In this document: piece after piece, positions 26,263-34,488 of the stretch
How the letters are laid out: each line of letters starts with the position of its first letter
How positions within the stretch are numbered: the stretch's first letter is position 1
Source of the DNA: Halorubrum rubrum
GTDB taxonomy: Archaea; Halobacteriota; Halobacteria; Halobacteriales; Haloferacaceae
Direction: 5' to 3'
Assembly: GCF_024494685.1 (NCBI RefSeq)
Contig: NZ_JANHDM010000004.1
Span: forward strand, 124,001-188,000
Length of the DNA: 64,000 nucleotides
Position numbers and translations under genes: made by a program
The notes under the pieces: model-generated
Databases searched by the model: none
The model's input: the letters and a program-made list of their open reading frames with translations, nothing else
Told to the model about the DNA's origin: nothing

Positions 26263-27783
26263 TCACTCCCGGTGATCGGTGGTGTCGTCGGCCGCGTCGG
26301 AGCCGTCGCCCGCCTCGGAAACGTCGCCCGCCTCGGCGGAGGCCGCGGTGGCCACGCCGTCCGCGAGGTCGGCCGCGATCCCAGTGTAGCCCGCGGGGGT
26401 CAGCGCCCGCAGCTCCTCGCGGACCGCCGGGTCGACGTCGAGGTCGTCGAACAGCGCGCGGAAGTCCTCGAGGGTGACCCGCGAGCCGCGGGTGAGCGCC
26501 TTGACGCGCTCGTAGGCGTCGGTGTCGCCCTCGCGTCGAAGGATCGTCTGGACCGCCTCGCCGATCACCTCGGGGGTCGCCTCCAGCTCCTCGCGCATGA
26601 CGACCTCGTTCGGGACCACCTTCGCGAGCCCGTCTGCCGTCTTCGAGTAGCCGACCAGACAGTGGGCGAACGCGGCACCCACGTTGCGTTTCACCGTCGA
26701 GTCCGAGAGGTCGCGCTGGAGCCGCGAGGTCGTGACGTAGTCGGCGAGGAAGGTGAGGTCGGAGTTCGCCTTCGAGAGGTTCCCCTCGGCGTTCTCGAAG
26801 TCGATCGGGTTCACCTTGTGCGGCATCGTCGACGAGCCGGTCTCGCCCTCCACGGCGCGCTGCCCGAGGTAGCGGTCGGAGACGTACAGCCACGCGTCGA
26901 GGTCCAGATCGAGCAGGACGTTGTTCACGCCCCGGAGCGCGTCGAACAGCGCCGCGAGGTCGTCACACGGGTTCACCTGCGTCGCGAGCGGCGCGTGATC
27001 GAGCCCGAGTCCCCACACCACGGAGCGGGAGACGCCCCGCCAGTCGACGTCGGGGTAGGCGGCGACGTGGGCGGCGTAGGTGCCGGACGCGCCGGCGAGC
27101 TTGCCCGAGAGGCCGTCGACCGCGGCGTCGACGCGGCCGAGCGTCCGGCCGAGCCGCGCGGCGTAGACGGCCATCTCCTTGCCGAACGTCGTCGGCGTCG
27201 CCGGCTGGCCGTGCGTCCGCGCGAGCATCGGCGTGTCGCGGTGCTCGTGGGCCAGTTCGACCAGCGCGTCGCGCACCTCGCGGATCGCGGGCACGAGCAC
27301 CTCGCGGACCGCCGGCCCGACGAGCAGCCGGTGGGCGAGGTTGTTGACGTCCTCGCTCGTGAGGCCGAAGTGGATCCACGGGAACAGCGCCTCGGGATCC
27401 GCGAGCGTCCCGGCCTCGCCGAGTTCCTCCAGGCGCACCCGCAGGAAGTACTCGACGGCCTTCACGTCGTGGTTGGTGGCGGCGTATCCGGCCGCGCCCT
27501 CGACCTCCAGGTCCTTGATCAGCCTCGCGTCCTCCGCCGAGAAGGACGCGTGGAGGTCGCGCAGGGCCGCGGCCTCCGCCCCGTCGAGCGCGATCGGCGT
27601 CGCCTCGAGGTCGGCCAGTTCGATCAGGTACTCCACCTCCACGCGGGTCCGCGCCCGCATGAGCGCCGCCTCGCTCGCGTACGGCGAGAGGGAGGCGGTT
27701 CGGCCGGCGTACCGCCCGTCGAGCGGGGAGACGGCCGCGAGCGGGTCCGAGCGCGAGAGTCCGGGGATCGGATCGTCGGTCAT
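26263..27783 (-). CDS. purB: Adenylosuccinate lyase
   Basis: A 506-aa fumarase/aspartase-superfamily enzyme that acts twice in purine synthesis, splitting SAICAR and adenylosuccinate with release of fumarate. Signature regions: 'PLDGRYAGRTASLSPYASE', 'IHFGLTSEDVNN', 'ARTHGQPATPTTFGKEMAVYA' (catalytic His) and the flexible signature loop 'ETGSSTMPHKVNPIDFENAEGN'. An acidic tail of about 35 residues follows the usual family end. The ATG at 27783 is used since the upstream 17 codons are not family-like. It is divergent from the PurN-AICAR transformylase gene, so the two purine genes share one 168-nt promoter region. Confidence 0.93.
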   Translation of the reverse strand: MTDDPIPGLSRSDPLAAVSPLDGRYAGRTASLSPYASEAALMRARTRVEVEYLIELADLEATPIALDGAEAAALRDLHASFSAEDARLIKDLEVEGAAGYAATNHDVKAVEYFLRVRLEELGEAGTLADPEALFPWIHFGLTSEDVNNLAHRLLVGPAVREVLVPAIREVRDALVELAHEHRDTPMLARTHGQPATPTTFGKEMAVYAARLGRTLGRVDAAVDGLSGKLAGASGTYAAHVAAYPDVDWRGVSRSVVWGLGLDHAPLATQVNPCDDLAALFDALRGVNNVLLDLDLDAWLYVSDRYLGQRAVEGETGSSTMPHKVNPIDFENAEGNLSKANSDLTFLADYVTTSRLQRDLSDSTVKRNVGAAFAHCLVGYSKTADGLAKVVPNEVVMREELEATPEVIGEAVQTILRREGDTDAYERVKALTRGSRVTLEDFRALFDDLDVDPAVREELRALTPAGYTGIAADLADGVATAASAEAGDVSEAGDGSDAADDTTDHRE

Positions 27784-27951
27784 GTCCGCGAGTGCCCCCG
27801 GAGCGCGCAAAAGCGTGTCGATGGAACTACCCACGGAGGTGTATACTCACGCGACGTTGACGGCAACAAGGTCGGATACTTATCCTCGATCGTGGATATT
27901 CGACCGACGACGACCGTAACGGATAAACGCGGTCGGTCGGAGGGATCGGAC

Positions 27952-29556
27952 ATGAAGATCGCCGGACTCGCCAGCAACCGGGGACGGAACCTGCGACACA
28001 TCGCCGACGTCGCGCCGGCCGGCGCGGAGCTGTCGGTCGTGTTAACGAACCGCGAGGGCGCGCCGGTCCTCGAGGCGGCCGCCGAGCGGCGGATCCCGAC
28101 CGAGGTCGTCGTCCGCGAGGAGGGCGAGTCGCGAGAGAGCCACGAGCGCCGGATCCTCGACCGGCTCTCGGGGTACGACTTCGACGTCGTCTGTCTGGAC
28201 GGCTACATGCGGGTGCTCACGGAGGAGTTCCTCGCGGCCGCCCCGACGACGCTGAACGTCCACCCCTCGTTGCTGCCCGCGTTCCCCGGCACCGACGCCC
28301 ACGAGCAGGTGCTCGAGGCGGGCGTCAGGACGACCGGCTGTACCGTCCACGTCGTCACCGAGGCGGTCGACGACGGCCCGATCCTCACCCAGGAGCCGGT
28401 CCCGGTCTACGACGACGACGACGCCGCGTCGCTGAAGCGCCGGGTCCTCCAGGAGGCGGAGTTCACCGCGTATCCACGGGCGGTCCGGTGGTTCGCGGAG
28501 GGGAACGTCGATATCGAGACCGACGACGACGGGATCCCCCGGTCCGTCCGGATCGACGGCGACACCGGCGGCTCCTTCCCGGCCCGGCGGTTCGTCTCGG
28601 AGGACCGCGCCGACTCGCTGCGCTACGGCGAGAACCCCCATCAGGAGGCCGCGCTGTACGCGGACCCCGCCTGCGAGGAGGCGAGCGTCGTCGGGGCCGA
28701 GGAGTTGAACCCCGGCTCGAAGGCGATGGGGTACAACAACTACAACGACGCCGACGCCGCGCTCGGGCTGATAACGGAGTTCGACGAGCCGGCCGCCGCC
28801 GTGATCAAACACACTAACCCCGCCGGCTGCGCGACGAGCGACACGCTCGCGGACGCGTACGACCGGGCGCTCCGGACCGACGCCAAGTCGGCGTTCGGCG
28901 GGATCGTCGCCTTGAACCGCCGGTGTGACGCCGACACCGCAGAGGCGATCGCGGAGTCGTTCAAGGAGGTCGTCGTCGCGCCCGGCTACACCGACAGCGC
29001 GCTCGACGTCCTCGGCGAGAAGAAGAACCTCCGCGTGCTCGACGTGGGGCCGCTCGGCGAGGGCGAGGCGCGCTTCTCCGAGCGCTTCGTCGAGAAGCCG
29101 ATCGTCGGTGGACGGCTCGTCCAGGAGCGGGACCGCCAGTCGCCGACCGCCGCCGACCTGGAGTTCGTCACCGAGCGCGACCCCACCGACGAGGAGGTCG
29201 ACACGATGCTGTTCGCCTGGAAGACGCTCAAACACGTCAAGTCCAACGGCATCCTGTTCGCGACGGGCACCGAGACGGTCGGCGTCGGCATGGGGCAGGT
29301 CTCCCGCGTGGACGCGGTCACGCTCGCGGCGATGAAAGCCGAGAAGGACGCGGAGGGGAAGTCGGCCGAGGGGGCCGTGATGGCCTCCGACGCGTTCTTC
29401 CCGTTCCCGGACGCGATCGAGGAGGCGGCCGACGCCGGCATCGAGGCCGTGATCCAGCCCGGCGGCTCGGTCAACGACGAGGACGTGATCGCCGCCGCCG
29501 ACGACCACGGCATGGCGATGGCGTTCACCGGATCGCGCTGCTTCCGCCACGACTGA
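27952..29556 (+). CDS. Fused GAR transformylase (PurN) and AICAR transformylase
   Basis: A 534-aa two-domain folate enzyme. Residues 1-185 are PurN-like: 'IAGLASNRGRNLRHI' at the start, 'DVVCLDGYMRVLTEEF', then the catalytic 'LNVHPSLLPAFPGTDAH' and 'GCTVHVVTEAVDDGPILTQ'. From about residue 205 it is the AICAR formyltransferase half of PurH: 'LRYGENPHQEAALY', 'MGYNNYNDADAALGL', 'IKHTNPAGCA', 'KSAFGGIVALNR', 'SDAFFPFPDAIEEAADAG', 'VIQPGGSVND'. The IMP cyclohydrolase domain of bacterial PurH is missing, as in archaea that use PurO. One protein thus covers both formyl transfers. The ATG at 27952 starts the PurN domain exactly; the longer frame from 26227 is antisense to purB. Confidence 0.9.
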   Translation: MKIAGLASNRGRNLRHIADVAPAGAELSVVLTNREGAPVLEAAAERRIPTEVVVREEGESRESHERRILDRLSGYDFDVVCLDGYMRVLTEEFLAAAPTTLNVHPSLLPAFPGTDAHEQVLEAGVRTTGCTVHVVTEAVDDGPILTQEPVPVYDDDDAASLKRRVLQEAEFTAYPRAVRWFAEGNVDIETDDDGIPRSVRIDGDTGGSFPARRFVSEDRADSLRYGENPHQEAALYADPACEEASVVGAEELNPGSKAMGYNNYNDADAALGLITEFDEPAAAVIKHTNPAGCATSDTLADAYDRALRTDAKSAFGGIVALNRRCDADTAEAIAESFKEVVVAPGYTDSALDVLGEKKNLRVLDVGPLGEGEARFSERFVEKPIVGGRLVQERDRQSPTAADLEFVTERDPTDEEVDTMLFAWKTLKHVKSNGILFATGTETVGVGMGQVSRVDAVTLAAMKAEKDAEGKSAEGAVMASDAFFPFPDAIEEAADAGIEAVIQPGGSVNDEDVIAAADDHGMAMAFTGSRCFRHD

Positions 29557-29599
29557 GCGGGCGACCGTCCCGCCTCCGGCTACCGTTTCCCCTCCGAGC

Positions 29600-30295
29600 T
29601 CACGGTTCCTCCCGCAACCCGTCGACCAGCTCGCGGAGCGTCGCGAGCGGGTACTGGCCGGGGGCGGTCGCGTCCGCCGCGTCGACCGGCGCGTACCCGA
29701 TGCGCGAGCCGTACACCGGGGCCACCGCGCGGGTGTGTCGGCCGGGCTCGCCCATACACATCGTCGCGACGCGGCGGCCCGCGGCGGTCGCCTCGTTGGT
29801 CGCGCGCAGCATCGCGAGCGCGTCCTCGCGGCCGTTCGCGGTGGTCGCCAGCTTCCCCACGTCGCCCTCGCTCGCCGCGTCCGCGAGCAGGTCGACGAGC
29901 GTCCCGACCTCCGGCGTCGACTCGAAGTCGTGGACGGAGGCGATCACCTCGACGCCCTCTTCGCGGGCGCTCGATCGCAGGGCGGTCGCGTGCGAGCGTT
30001 CGCCGGTCGGCGCGTTCCCCCGAAGCGCGGCGAGCTCGACGTCGACCGCGACGACCGCCTCGTGCGCGAGCGCCTCCGCGAGCGCGTCGTACCGGCCGAG
30101 GTCGTCGGCCTCCCCGCCCTCCCAGTCCGCGCGGTTCGTGACGACGAGCGGGAGCGCCCCGTCGTACGCCGCGAGCTGGTCCAGCGGCTCCTCGGCGAGG
30201 TCCATGCGGAACTCCACGGCGTCGGCCGCCTCGCGGGCGCGCGGCTCCGCGGACAGGTCGGTGGTGCTCGCCGCGAGAACGAACTCCTCGAACAT
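29600..30295 (-). CDS. aroD: 3-dehydroquinate dehydratase, type I
   Basis: A 231-aa TIM-barrel enzyme for the third shikimate-pathway step. The Schiff-base Lys lies in 'GDVGKLATTANGRED', the catalytic His in 'EVIASVHDFESTPEV', and substrate-binding Arg in 'AVEFRMDLAEEP'. The C-terminal loop 'GSRIGYAPVDAADATAPGQYPL' closes the active site. Length is standard. It precedes a small membrane protein gene on the same strand (25 nt). Confidence 0.9.
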   Translation of the reverse strand: MFEEFVLAASTTDLSAEPRAREAADAVEFRMDLAEEPLDQLAAYDGALPLVVTNRADWEGGEADDLGRYDALAEALAHEAVVAVDVELAALRGNAPTGERSHATALRSSAREEGVEVIASVHDFESTPEVGTLVDLLADAASEGDVGKLATTANGREDALAMLRATNEATAAGRRVATMCMGEPGRHTRAVAPVYGSRIGYAPVDAADATAPGQYPLATLRELVDGLREEP

Positions 30296-30320
30296 GTCCG
30301 GCCCTTCGGGGGTGGGGGAG

Positions 30321-30722
30321 TTAACTGTCCCCGTCAGACCGGGACTCCGCCCGGACGGCCTCGGCGCGTCCGCCGCGGACGGCTCTGAGCCAGCCGGCGG
30401 CGACCGCGAGGAGGCCGCCGAGGAGCAGGACGACGGAGAGCGCGTCGACGCCGCCGGCGACGCCGTCGAGCCCGAGCGCGAGGATCGCCCCCCCGAGCGC
30501 GACGATCGCGAGCGCGCGGAATCGGTCGGGCGTGAGATCGCGGCCGGCGACGGCGGGGTCGACGCCCGCCCCCGCGAGCAGGTACGCGACGCCGGCGATC
30601 ACGCAGCCGACGCCGGCGACGAGGAGGGCGGCGCGGCCGCCGCCCCCGCCCGTGGTGACGAGGAACCAGCCGGCGACGAGCACGAGCGAGACGCCGGAGA
30701 GGAGGTCGCGTGAGCGGGTCAT
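30321..30722 (-). CDS. Small haloarchaeal membrane protein
   Basis: A 133-aa protein with four predicted TM helices ('LLSGVSLVLVAGWFLVTTG', 'ALLVAGVGCVIAGVAYLLAG', 'ALAIVALGGAILALGLDG', 'VVLLLGGLLAVAAGWLRAV'). No recognisable domain. It lies between aroD and a TFB gene, all on the minus strand. Confidence 0.6.
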   Translation of the reverse strand: MTRSRDLLSGVSLVLVAGWFLVTTGGGGGRAALLVAGVGCVIAGVAYLLAGAGVDPAVAGRDLTPDRFRALAIVALGGAILALGLDGVAGGVDALSVVLLLGGLLAVAAGWLRAVRGGRAEAVRAESRSDGDS

Positions 30723-30773
30723 GGTCCGTGGATCGTATCGGGAGGGTGAGAACGAGCGAGTCGATCCGCGCGG

Positions 30774-31745
30774 TTACGCGACGAGGCCGTCCTCGGCCTC
30801 GAGCAGCTCGTGGTAGCGGTTCCGGATCGTGACCTCGGAGATGTCGGCGACCTCCGAGACCGCTGCCTGCGTCGTCTTCTCGTTGGTGAGGAGGGCGGCG
30901 GCGTAGACGGCGGCGGCCGCGAGGCCGACCGGCGACTTCCCGCTGTGGACGCCCTTCTCCTTCGCGTTCTTCAGGAGGCCCTTCGCGCGCATCTCCGACT
31001 CCTCGGAGAGCTCGAGATCCGAGGCGAACCGGGGAACGTACTGCTCGGGGTCGGCGGGTTTGACCTCGAGTTTGAGCTCGCGGACGACGTAGCGGTACGT
31101 CCGGGCGATCTCCGCCTTTTCGACGCGGGAGACGTCGGCGATCTCGTCGAGGCTGCGCGGGACGCCCGCCATCCGGGCGGCGGCGTACACGCAGGACGTG
31201 GAGACGCCCTCGATGGAGCGGCCGGGGAGGAGGTCCTCGTCGAGCGCGCGGCGGTAGATGACCGAGGCGGTCTCGCGGACGTTGTCCGGTAGCCCGAGCG
31301 CGGAGGCCATCCGGTCGATCTCGCCGAGCGCCTGCTTCAGGTTGCGTTCCTTCGAGTCGCGCGTCCGGAACCGCTCGTTCCACTTCCGGAGTCGCTGCAT
31401 CTTCTGGCGCTGGCGCGCGCCGAGCGACCGGCCGTACGCGTCCTTGTCGCGCCAGTCGATGTTGGTCGAGAGCCCCTTGTCGTGCATCGTGTTCGTCGTG
31501 GGCGCGCCCACGCGGGACTTCTCGTCCTTCTCGCGGGAGTCGAACGCGCGCCACTCCGGGCCACGGTCGACCGAGTCCGCCTCGACGACGAGCCCGCAGT
31601 CCGCACACACGGTCTCCCCGTGCTCCTCGTCGTTGATGACTTGGCCGTCACACTCCGGACAGCGCAGCGTCTCGTCGGTGCTTTCCGATTCCTCTTCCGT
31701 CTCCCCGCGGGTGCGACTCCCTCGGGTATGTAGTCGTTCGGTCAT
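30774..31745 (-). CDS. tfb: Transcription initiation factor IIB (TFB)
   Basis: A 323-aa TFB. After an acidic lead, a zinc ribbon is seen as 'CPECDGQVINDEEHGETVCADCG' in split form (CPEC and CADC pairs, residues about 30-50). The B-finger/linker follows ('GPEWRAFDSREKDEKSRVGAP', then 'TNIDWRDKDAYGRSLGARQ'), then two cyclin repeats: 'LGLPDNVRETASVIYRRALDE' with 'SCVYAAARMAGVPRSLDEIADVSRVEKAEIARTYRY', and 'KGVHSGKSPVGLAAAAVYAAALL' with the recognition helix 'VSEVADISEVTIRNRYHELLE'. It recruits RNA polymerase to TBP-bound promoters. Haloarchaea carry several TFB paralogues; which one this is cannot be told. Confidence 0.95.
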   Translation of the reverse strand: MTERLHTRGSRTRGETEEESESTDETLRCPECDGQVINDEEHGETVCADCGLVVEADSVDRGPEWRAFDSREKDEKSRVGAPTTNTMHDKGLSTNIDWRDKDAYGRSLGARQRQKMQRLRKWNERFRTRDSKERNLKQALGEIDRMASALGLPDNVRETASVIYRRALDEDLLPGRSIEGVSTSCVYAAARMAGVPRSLDEIADVSRVEKAEIARTYRYVVRELKLEVKPADPEQYVPRFASDLELSEESEMRAKGLLKNAKEKGVHSGKSPVGLAAAAVYAAALLTNEKTTQAAVSEVADISEVTIRNRYHELLEAEDGLVA

Positions 31746-31990
31746 AGCTCTCTGTCCCCCGGTGTAATCGAGAACGCTCGGGAGCAGTCTTGTCCGATAG
31801 ACGGGCGAACGTAACTTAAAAGACCCGGAACGTGTCGCCGCGCCGGCGACGAATGAACACGATCGATCACAAGAGTTGTCGACGAGTGACGCCGGCGAGG
31901 AGATCGGCGGCGGAGCCGGCCGCCGTTCGACGGTCACCCCCGTCCCCCGCGATCCGAACGCTTTCGAGCCGCGGGAGCGAACTCCACACC

Positions 31991-32773
31991 ATGACCGACC
32001 CTCGCGTCGTCTCGCTCGCGCCGAGCGCGACCGCGACCCTCTCCGCGCTCGGCGCGGCCGAGTGCCTGGTGGGCGTCACCCGTCACTGCGACCCGCCGTC
32101 GGACGCCGGATCGGCGCACGGAGTGGACCCCGTCGCCGTCGGCGGGTGGACGACGCCGTCCCTCGACCGCGTCGCGGAACTCGACCCGGACGTGGTGTTC
32201 ACGAGCGACGGCCTCCAGACCGGGATCGCGGAGGAGTGTCGCGAGCGGGGCCTCGCCGTCGACCACCGCGAACCGGCCACGCTCGCGGACGTGATCGAGG
32301 ACTTCCGCGGGATCGCCCGAACGGTCGGACGACCGGACGCGGGCGCGGAGCTGGCCGCCGACGCCCGCGAGCGGATCGAGGCGATCGGGGACGCGAGCGC
32401 CGACGCGGCCAACGACGAGCGCGCGGACCGCCCCGTCGTCTACTGCGAGGAGTGGTCGGACCCGCCGATGGCCGCGGGCAACTGGGTCCCCGACGCGATC
32501 CGGGCCGCCGGCGGCCGCTACCCGTTCGTCGACGCGGGCGAGCGCTCCCGCGAGGTCGACCCCGAGGCGGTCGCGGCCGCCGACCCCGACCGCGTCGTCG
32601 TCCACGTCTGCGGGCGCGGCGACCGAGTCGATCCCGCGACCGTCGCCGAGCGCGAGTGGATCGACGCGCCGGTCCACGTGATCGACGACTCGCTCTTGAA
32701 CCAGCCGAGCCCCGTCCTGATCGACGGGATCGAGCGGCTCGCTGGGCTGTTCGCCGACGAGGCGGAGCCGTGA
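31991..32773 (+). CDS. BtuF-like cobalamin-binding protein without signal peptide
   Basis: A 260-aa helical-backbone metal-receptor fold related to BtuF/FepB periplasmic binding proteins: 'RVVSLAPSATATLSALGAA', 'VGVTRHCDPPSD', 'LDPDVVFTSDGLQTGIAEEC' and 'YCEEWSDPPMAAGNWVPDAIRAAGG'. No export signal is visible when started at the ATG at 31991, so it is predicted cytoplasmic, unlike true BtuF. No permease or ATPase gene is adjacent. Its end overlaps the DUF84 gene by 4 nt (GTGA), so the two are translationally coupled. Confidence 0.75.
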   Translation: MTDPRVVSLAPSATATLSALGAAECLVGVTRHCDPPSDAGSAHGVDPVAVGGWTTPSLDRVAELDPDVVFTSDGLQTGIAEECRERGLAVDHREPATLADVIEDFRGIARTVGRPDAGAELAADARERIEAIGDASADAANDERADRPVVYCEEWSDPPMAAGNWVPDAIRAAGGRYPFVDAGERSREVDPEAVAAADPDRVVVHVCGRGDRVDPATVAEREWIDAPVHVIDDSLLNQPSPVLIDGIERLAGLFADEAEP

Positions 32774-33348
32774 CGCCGGACCGGGGACCGCGTGTCGGCG
32801 TCGGCAGCGGGAATCCCGCCAAGCGGCGGGCGGTCGAGCGGGCGCTCGGGATCGACGGATCCGCCGACGGCGGGTCCGACGTCGACGGGTCGATCGAGGC
32901 CCCCGCGCCGACCGTCGAGTCCGTCCCGGTCGCCTCCGGCGTGAGCGAGCAGCCGACCGGCCACGCCGAAACCGTCGCCGGCGCGGAGAACCGCGCGGCG
33001 GCGGTCCTCGAGAGGGGGGGATACGACCTCGGCGTCGGCCTCGAGGGCGGCGTCGCCCGGTTCGAGGGCGTCGACGGCCTCTTCCTCGTGATGTGGGCGG
33101 CCGTCGACGACGGCGACCGCGTCGGCCGCGGCGCGGGGCCGAGCCTCCGTCTCCCCGACCGCGTCGCCGACCGCGTCGAGTCGGGCGCGGAGCTGGGGCC
33201 GGTGATGGACGACGTGCTCGACACGACGGGCGTCGCGCGACGCGGCGGGGCCGCCGGCGCGCTGACGAACGGGAGCCTCGACCGCGCCGACGCGCTCGCC
33301 GCCGCGGTCTCCGGCGCGCTCGGTCCCTTCGTCTCCGATCTGTACTGA
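32770..33348 (+). CDS. Inosine/xanthosine triphosphatase family (DUF84/YjjX)
   Basis: A 192-aa member of the DUF84 (YjjX/Mj0226-like) family that hydrolyses non-canonical purine NTPs. It starts with GTG overlapping the previous stop. Family segments are 'VGVGSGNPAKRRAVERAL', 'GVSEQPTGHAETVAGAENRA', 'YDLGVGLEGGVARFEGV' and 'GAAGALTNGSLDRADAL'. An inserted Asp/Ser-rich loop of about 20 residues (near 'GSADGGSDVDGS') is unusual but typical of halophilic proteins. Confidence 0.8.
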   Translation: MTPDRGPRVGVGSGNPAKRRAVERALGIDGSADGGSDVDGSIEAPAPTVESVPVASGVSEQPTGHAETVAGAENRAAAVLERGGYDLGVGLEGGVARFEGVDGLFLVMWAAVDDGDRVGRGAGPSLRLPDRVADRVESGAELGPVMDDVLDTTGVARRGGAAGALTNGSLDRADALAAAVSGALGPFVSDLY

Positions 33349-33504
33349 CGGCAGAACCGATCCGGAAACCCGGATCGAGGCCGGTTCGGGCTCGAGATTC
33401 GGAGTTCGGGATTCGTACCGCAACGGCCCGTCGGCGGGGGTCCGACGAGCCGATATCGCGTCGAAACCGCACGACGTGACGGTGTTAACCCGATCTACCA
33501 ACCG

Positions 33505-33511
33505 CCTTTTG
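33505..33511 (+). promoter_or_regulatory. CCTTTTG promoter box of the DUF7123 gene
   Basis: The sequence ccttttg is centred about 28 nt upstream of the ATG at 33536, the spacing expected for the TATA element of a leaderless gene. Confidence 0.4.
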
Positions 33512-33535
33512 GGGGTAGCCTTCCTGTGTGGTGAC

Positions 33536-33790
33536 ATGAGCACGGCACGCGCGGAGCCCGTCGCGGTCGAACCGACCGGCCTCTCCGAGAAACAGACGCG
33601 GATCCTCGAGTACCTCCGGACCAACGCGGACGACCGAACCTACTTCAAATCGCGGCTGATCGCCGACGAGCTCGGCCTCTCCGCGAAGGAGGTCGGCGCG
33701 AACATGGGTGCGGTCGCCGACGCGGCCGGCGAGCTCGACGTCGAGAAGTGGGGCTACTCCTCGGGCACGACGTGGATGGTGACGGCCTAG
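33536..33790 (+). CDS. DUF7123 small winged-helix-like protein
   Basis: An 84-aa haloarchaeal conserved protein. After a 16-residue tail, the body 'LSEKQTRILEYLRTNADD', 'YFKSRLIADELGLSAKEVGANM' and 'LDVEKWGYSSGTTWMVT' has the order of helices and beta-wing of a winged helix-turn-helix domain. Probably binds DNA, target unknown. It is convergent with a second HTH gene. Confidence 0.75.
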   Translation: MSTARAEPVAVEPTGLSEKQTRILEYLRTNADDRTYFKSRLIADELGLSAKEVGANMGAVADAAGELDVEKWGYSSGTTWMVTA

Positions 33791-33820
33791 CGGACCCCCG
33801 TCGCGGCGGCCGAGCGGCGA

Positions 33821-34423
33821 CTACGGGTCGTAGCTGACGAGCGAGGCCGCGTCGTCGGCGAACGCGACCGCGTCGGCGTCGAAGGAGTCCGCGTACCGCA
33901 CGACGAGCGTCAACAGCCGCTCCGGCTCGGTCAGCTCGTAGCCGTCGGCGCGGTCGAGGAGGTCGGCCGCGGCCAGATCGCCCGCCGCGGCGCTTATCGT
34001 CGGCCGGGAGACGCCGAGCGCGTCGGCGATCTCCGCGCCCGTCGCGTCGGGGTCCGAGAGCAGCGCGAGGACCATCCCCCGCGGCGTCTCCCGGCGGAGG
34101 TAGCCGAGCGCCCGCTTGTCGAGGGCGTCGAACCGGCCGGCCGGGAAGTACCGGCGGTAGTCGGCGTCCTTCGCCGACTCGATCTCGCCCGCCTCCTCGA
34201 GCTTCCGGAGGTGGTACTGGGCCTCCCCCGTCCCGAGCCGGAGGTCGTCGCGGAGCTTCGAGAAGTGCGCCCCCGGCGTGGAGGGTACGTATCCGCGGAT
34301 CGCCTCCCGCGTCTCGTTGGTGTCGTCCGCGGCGCTCGCGGTTCCGACGAACGGGGCCGCGGCTCCGACGGCGGCGAACCGCCGCAGGGTTCGGCGTTTC
34401 CGTTCGTCGACCTCTTCGGTCAC
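33821..34423 (-). CDS. Tandem winged-HTH regulator with signal-peptide-like N-terminus
   Basis: A 200-aa protein from a GTG start (VTEEVDERKRRTLRRF); a TTG nine codons upstream is possible. Residues 8-34 look like a Tat-type leader (KRRTLRRFAAVGAAAPFVG, then TASAADD with an Ala-x-Ala site). Then follow two winged HTH units: 'AHFSKLRDDLRLGTGEAQYH' with 'LRKLEEAGEIES', and 'GMVLALLSDPDATGAEIADA' with 'LGVSRPTISAAAGDLAAADLL'. A DNA-binding protein with an export-like segment is odd; it may be membrane-tethered, or the segment may only be a hydrophobic helix. Confidence 0.75.
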   Translation of the reverse strand: MTEEVDERKRRTLRRFAAVGAAAPFVGTASAADDTNETREAIRGYVPSTPGAHFSKLRDDLRLGTGEAQYHLRKLEEAGEIESAKDADYRRYFPAGRFDALDKRALGYLRRETPRGMVLALLSDPDATGAEIADALGVSRPTISAAAGDLAAADLLDRADGYELTEPERLLTLVVRYADSFDADAVAFADDAASLVSYDP

Positions 34424-34488
34424 GCTCCGTGATACGCGATCGCCCGGCAAAAGCGCTTCGTTCGGGTCGGAAACGTCGAATCTCCGTC

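Noticed and set aside
26227-29556. 1109-aa ORF covering the purB antisense strand and the PurN-AICAR gene
   Set aside because: The first 575 codons are antisense to purB with shadow composition. The real gene starts at 27952 where the PurN domain begins.
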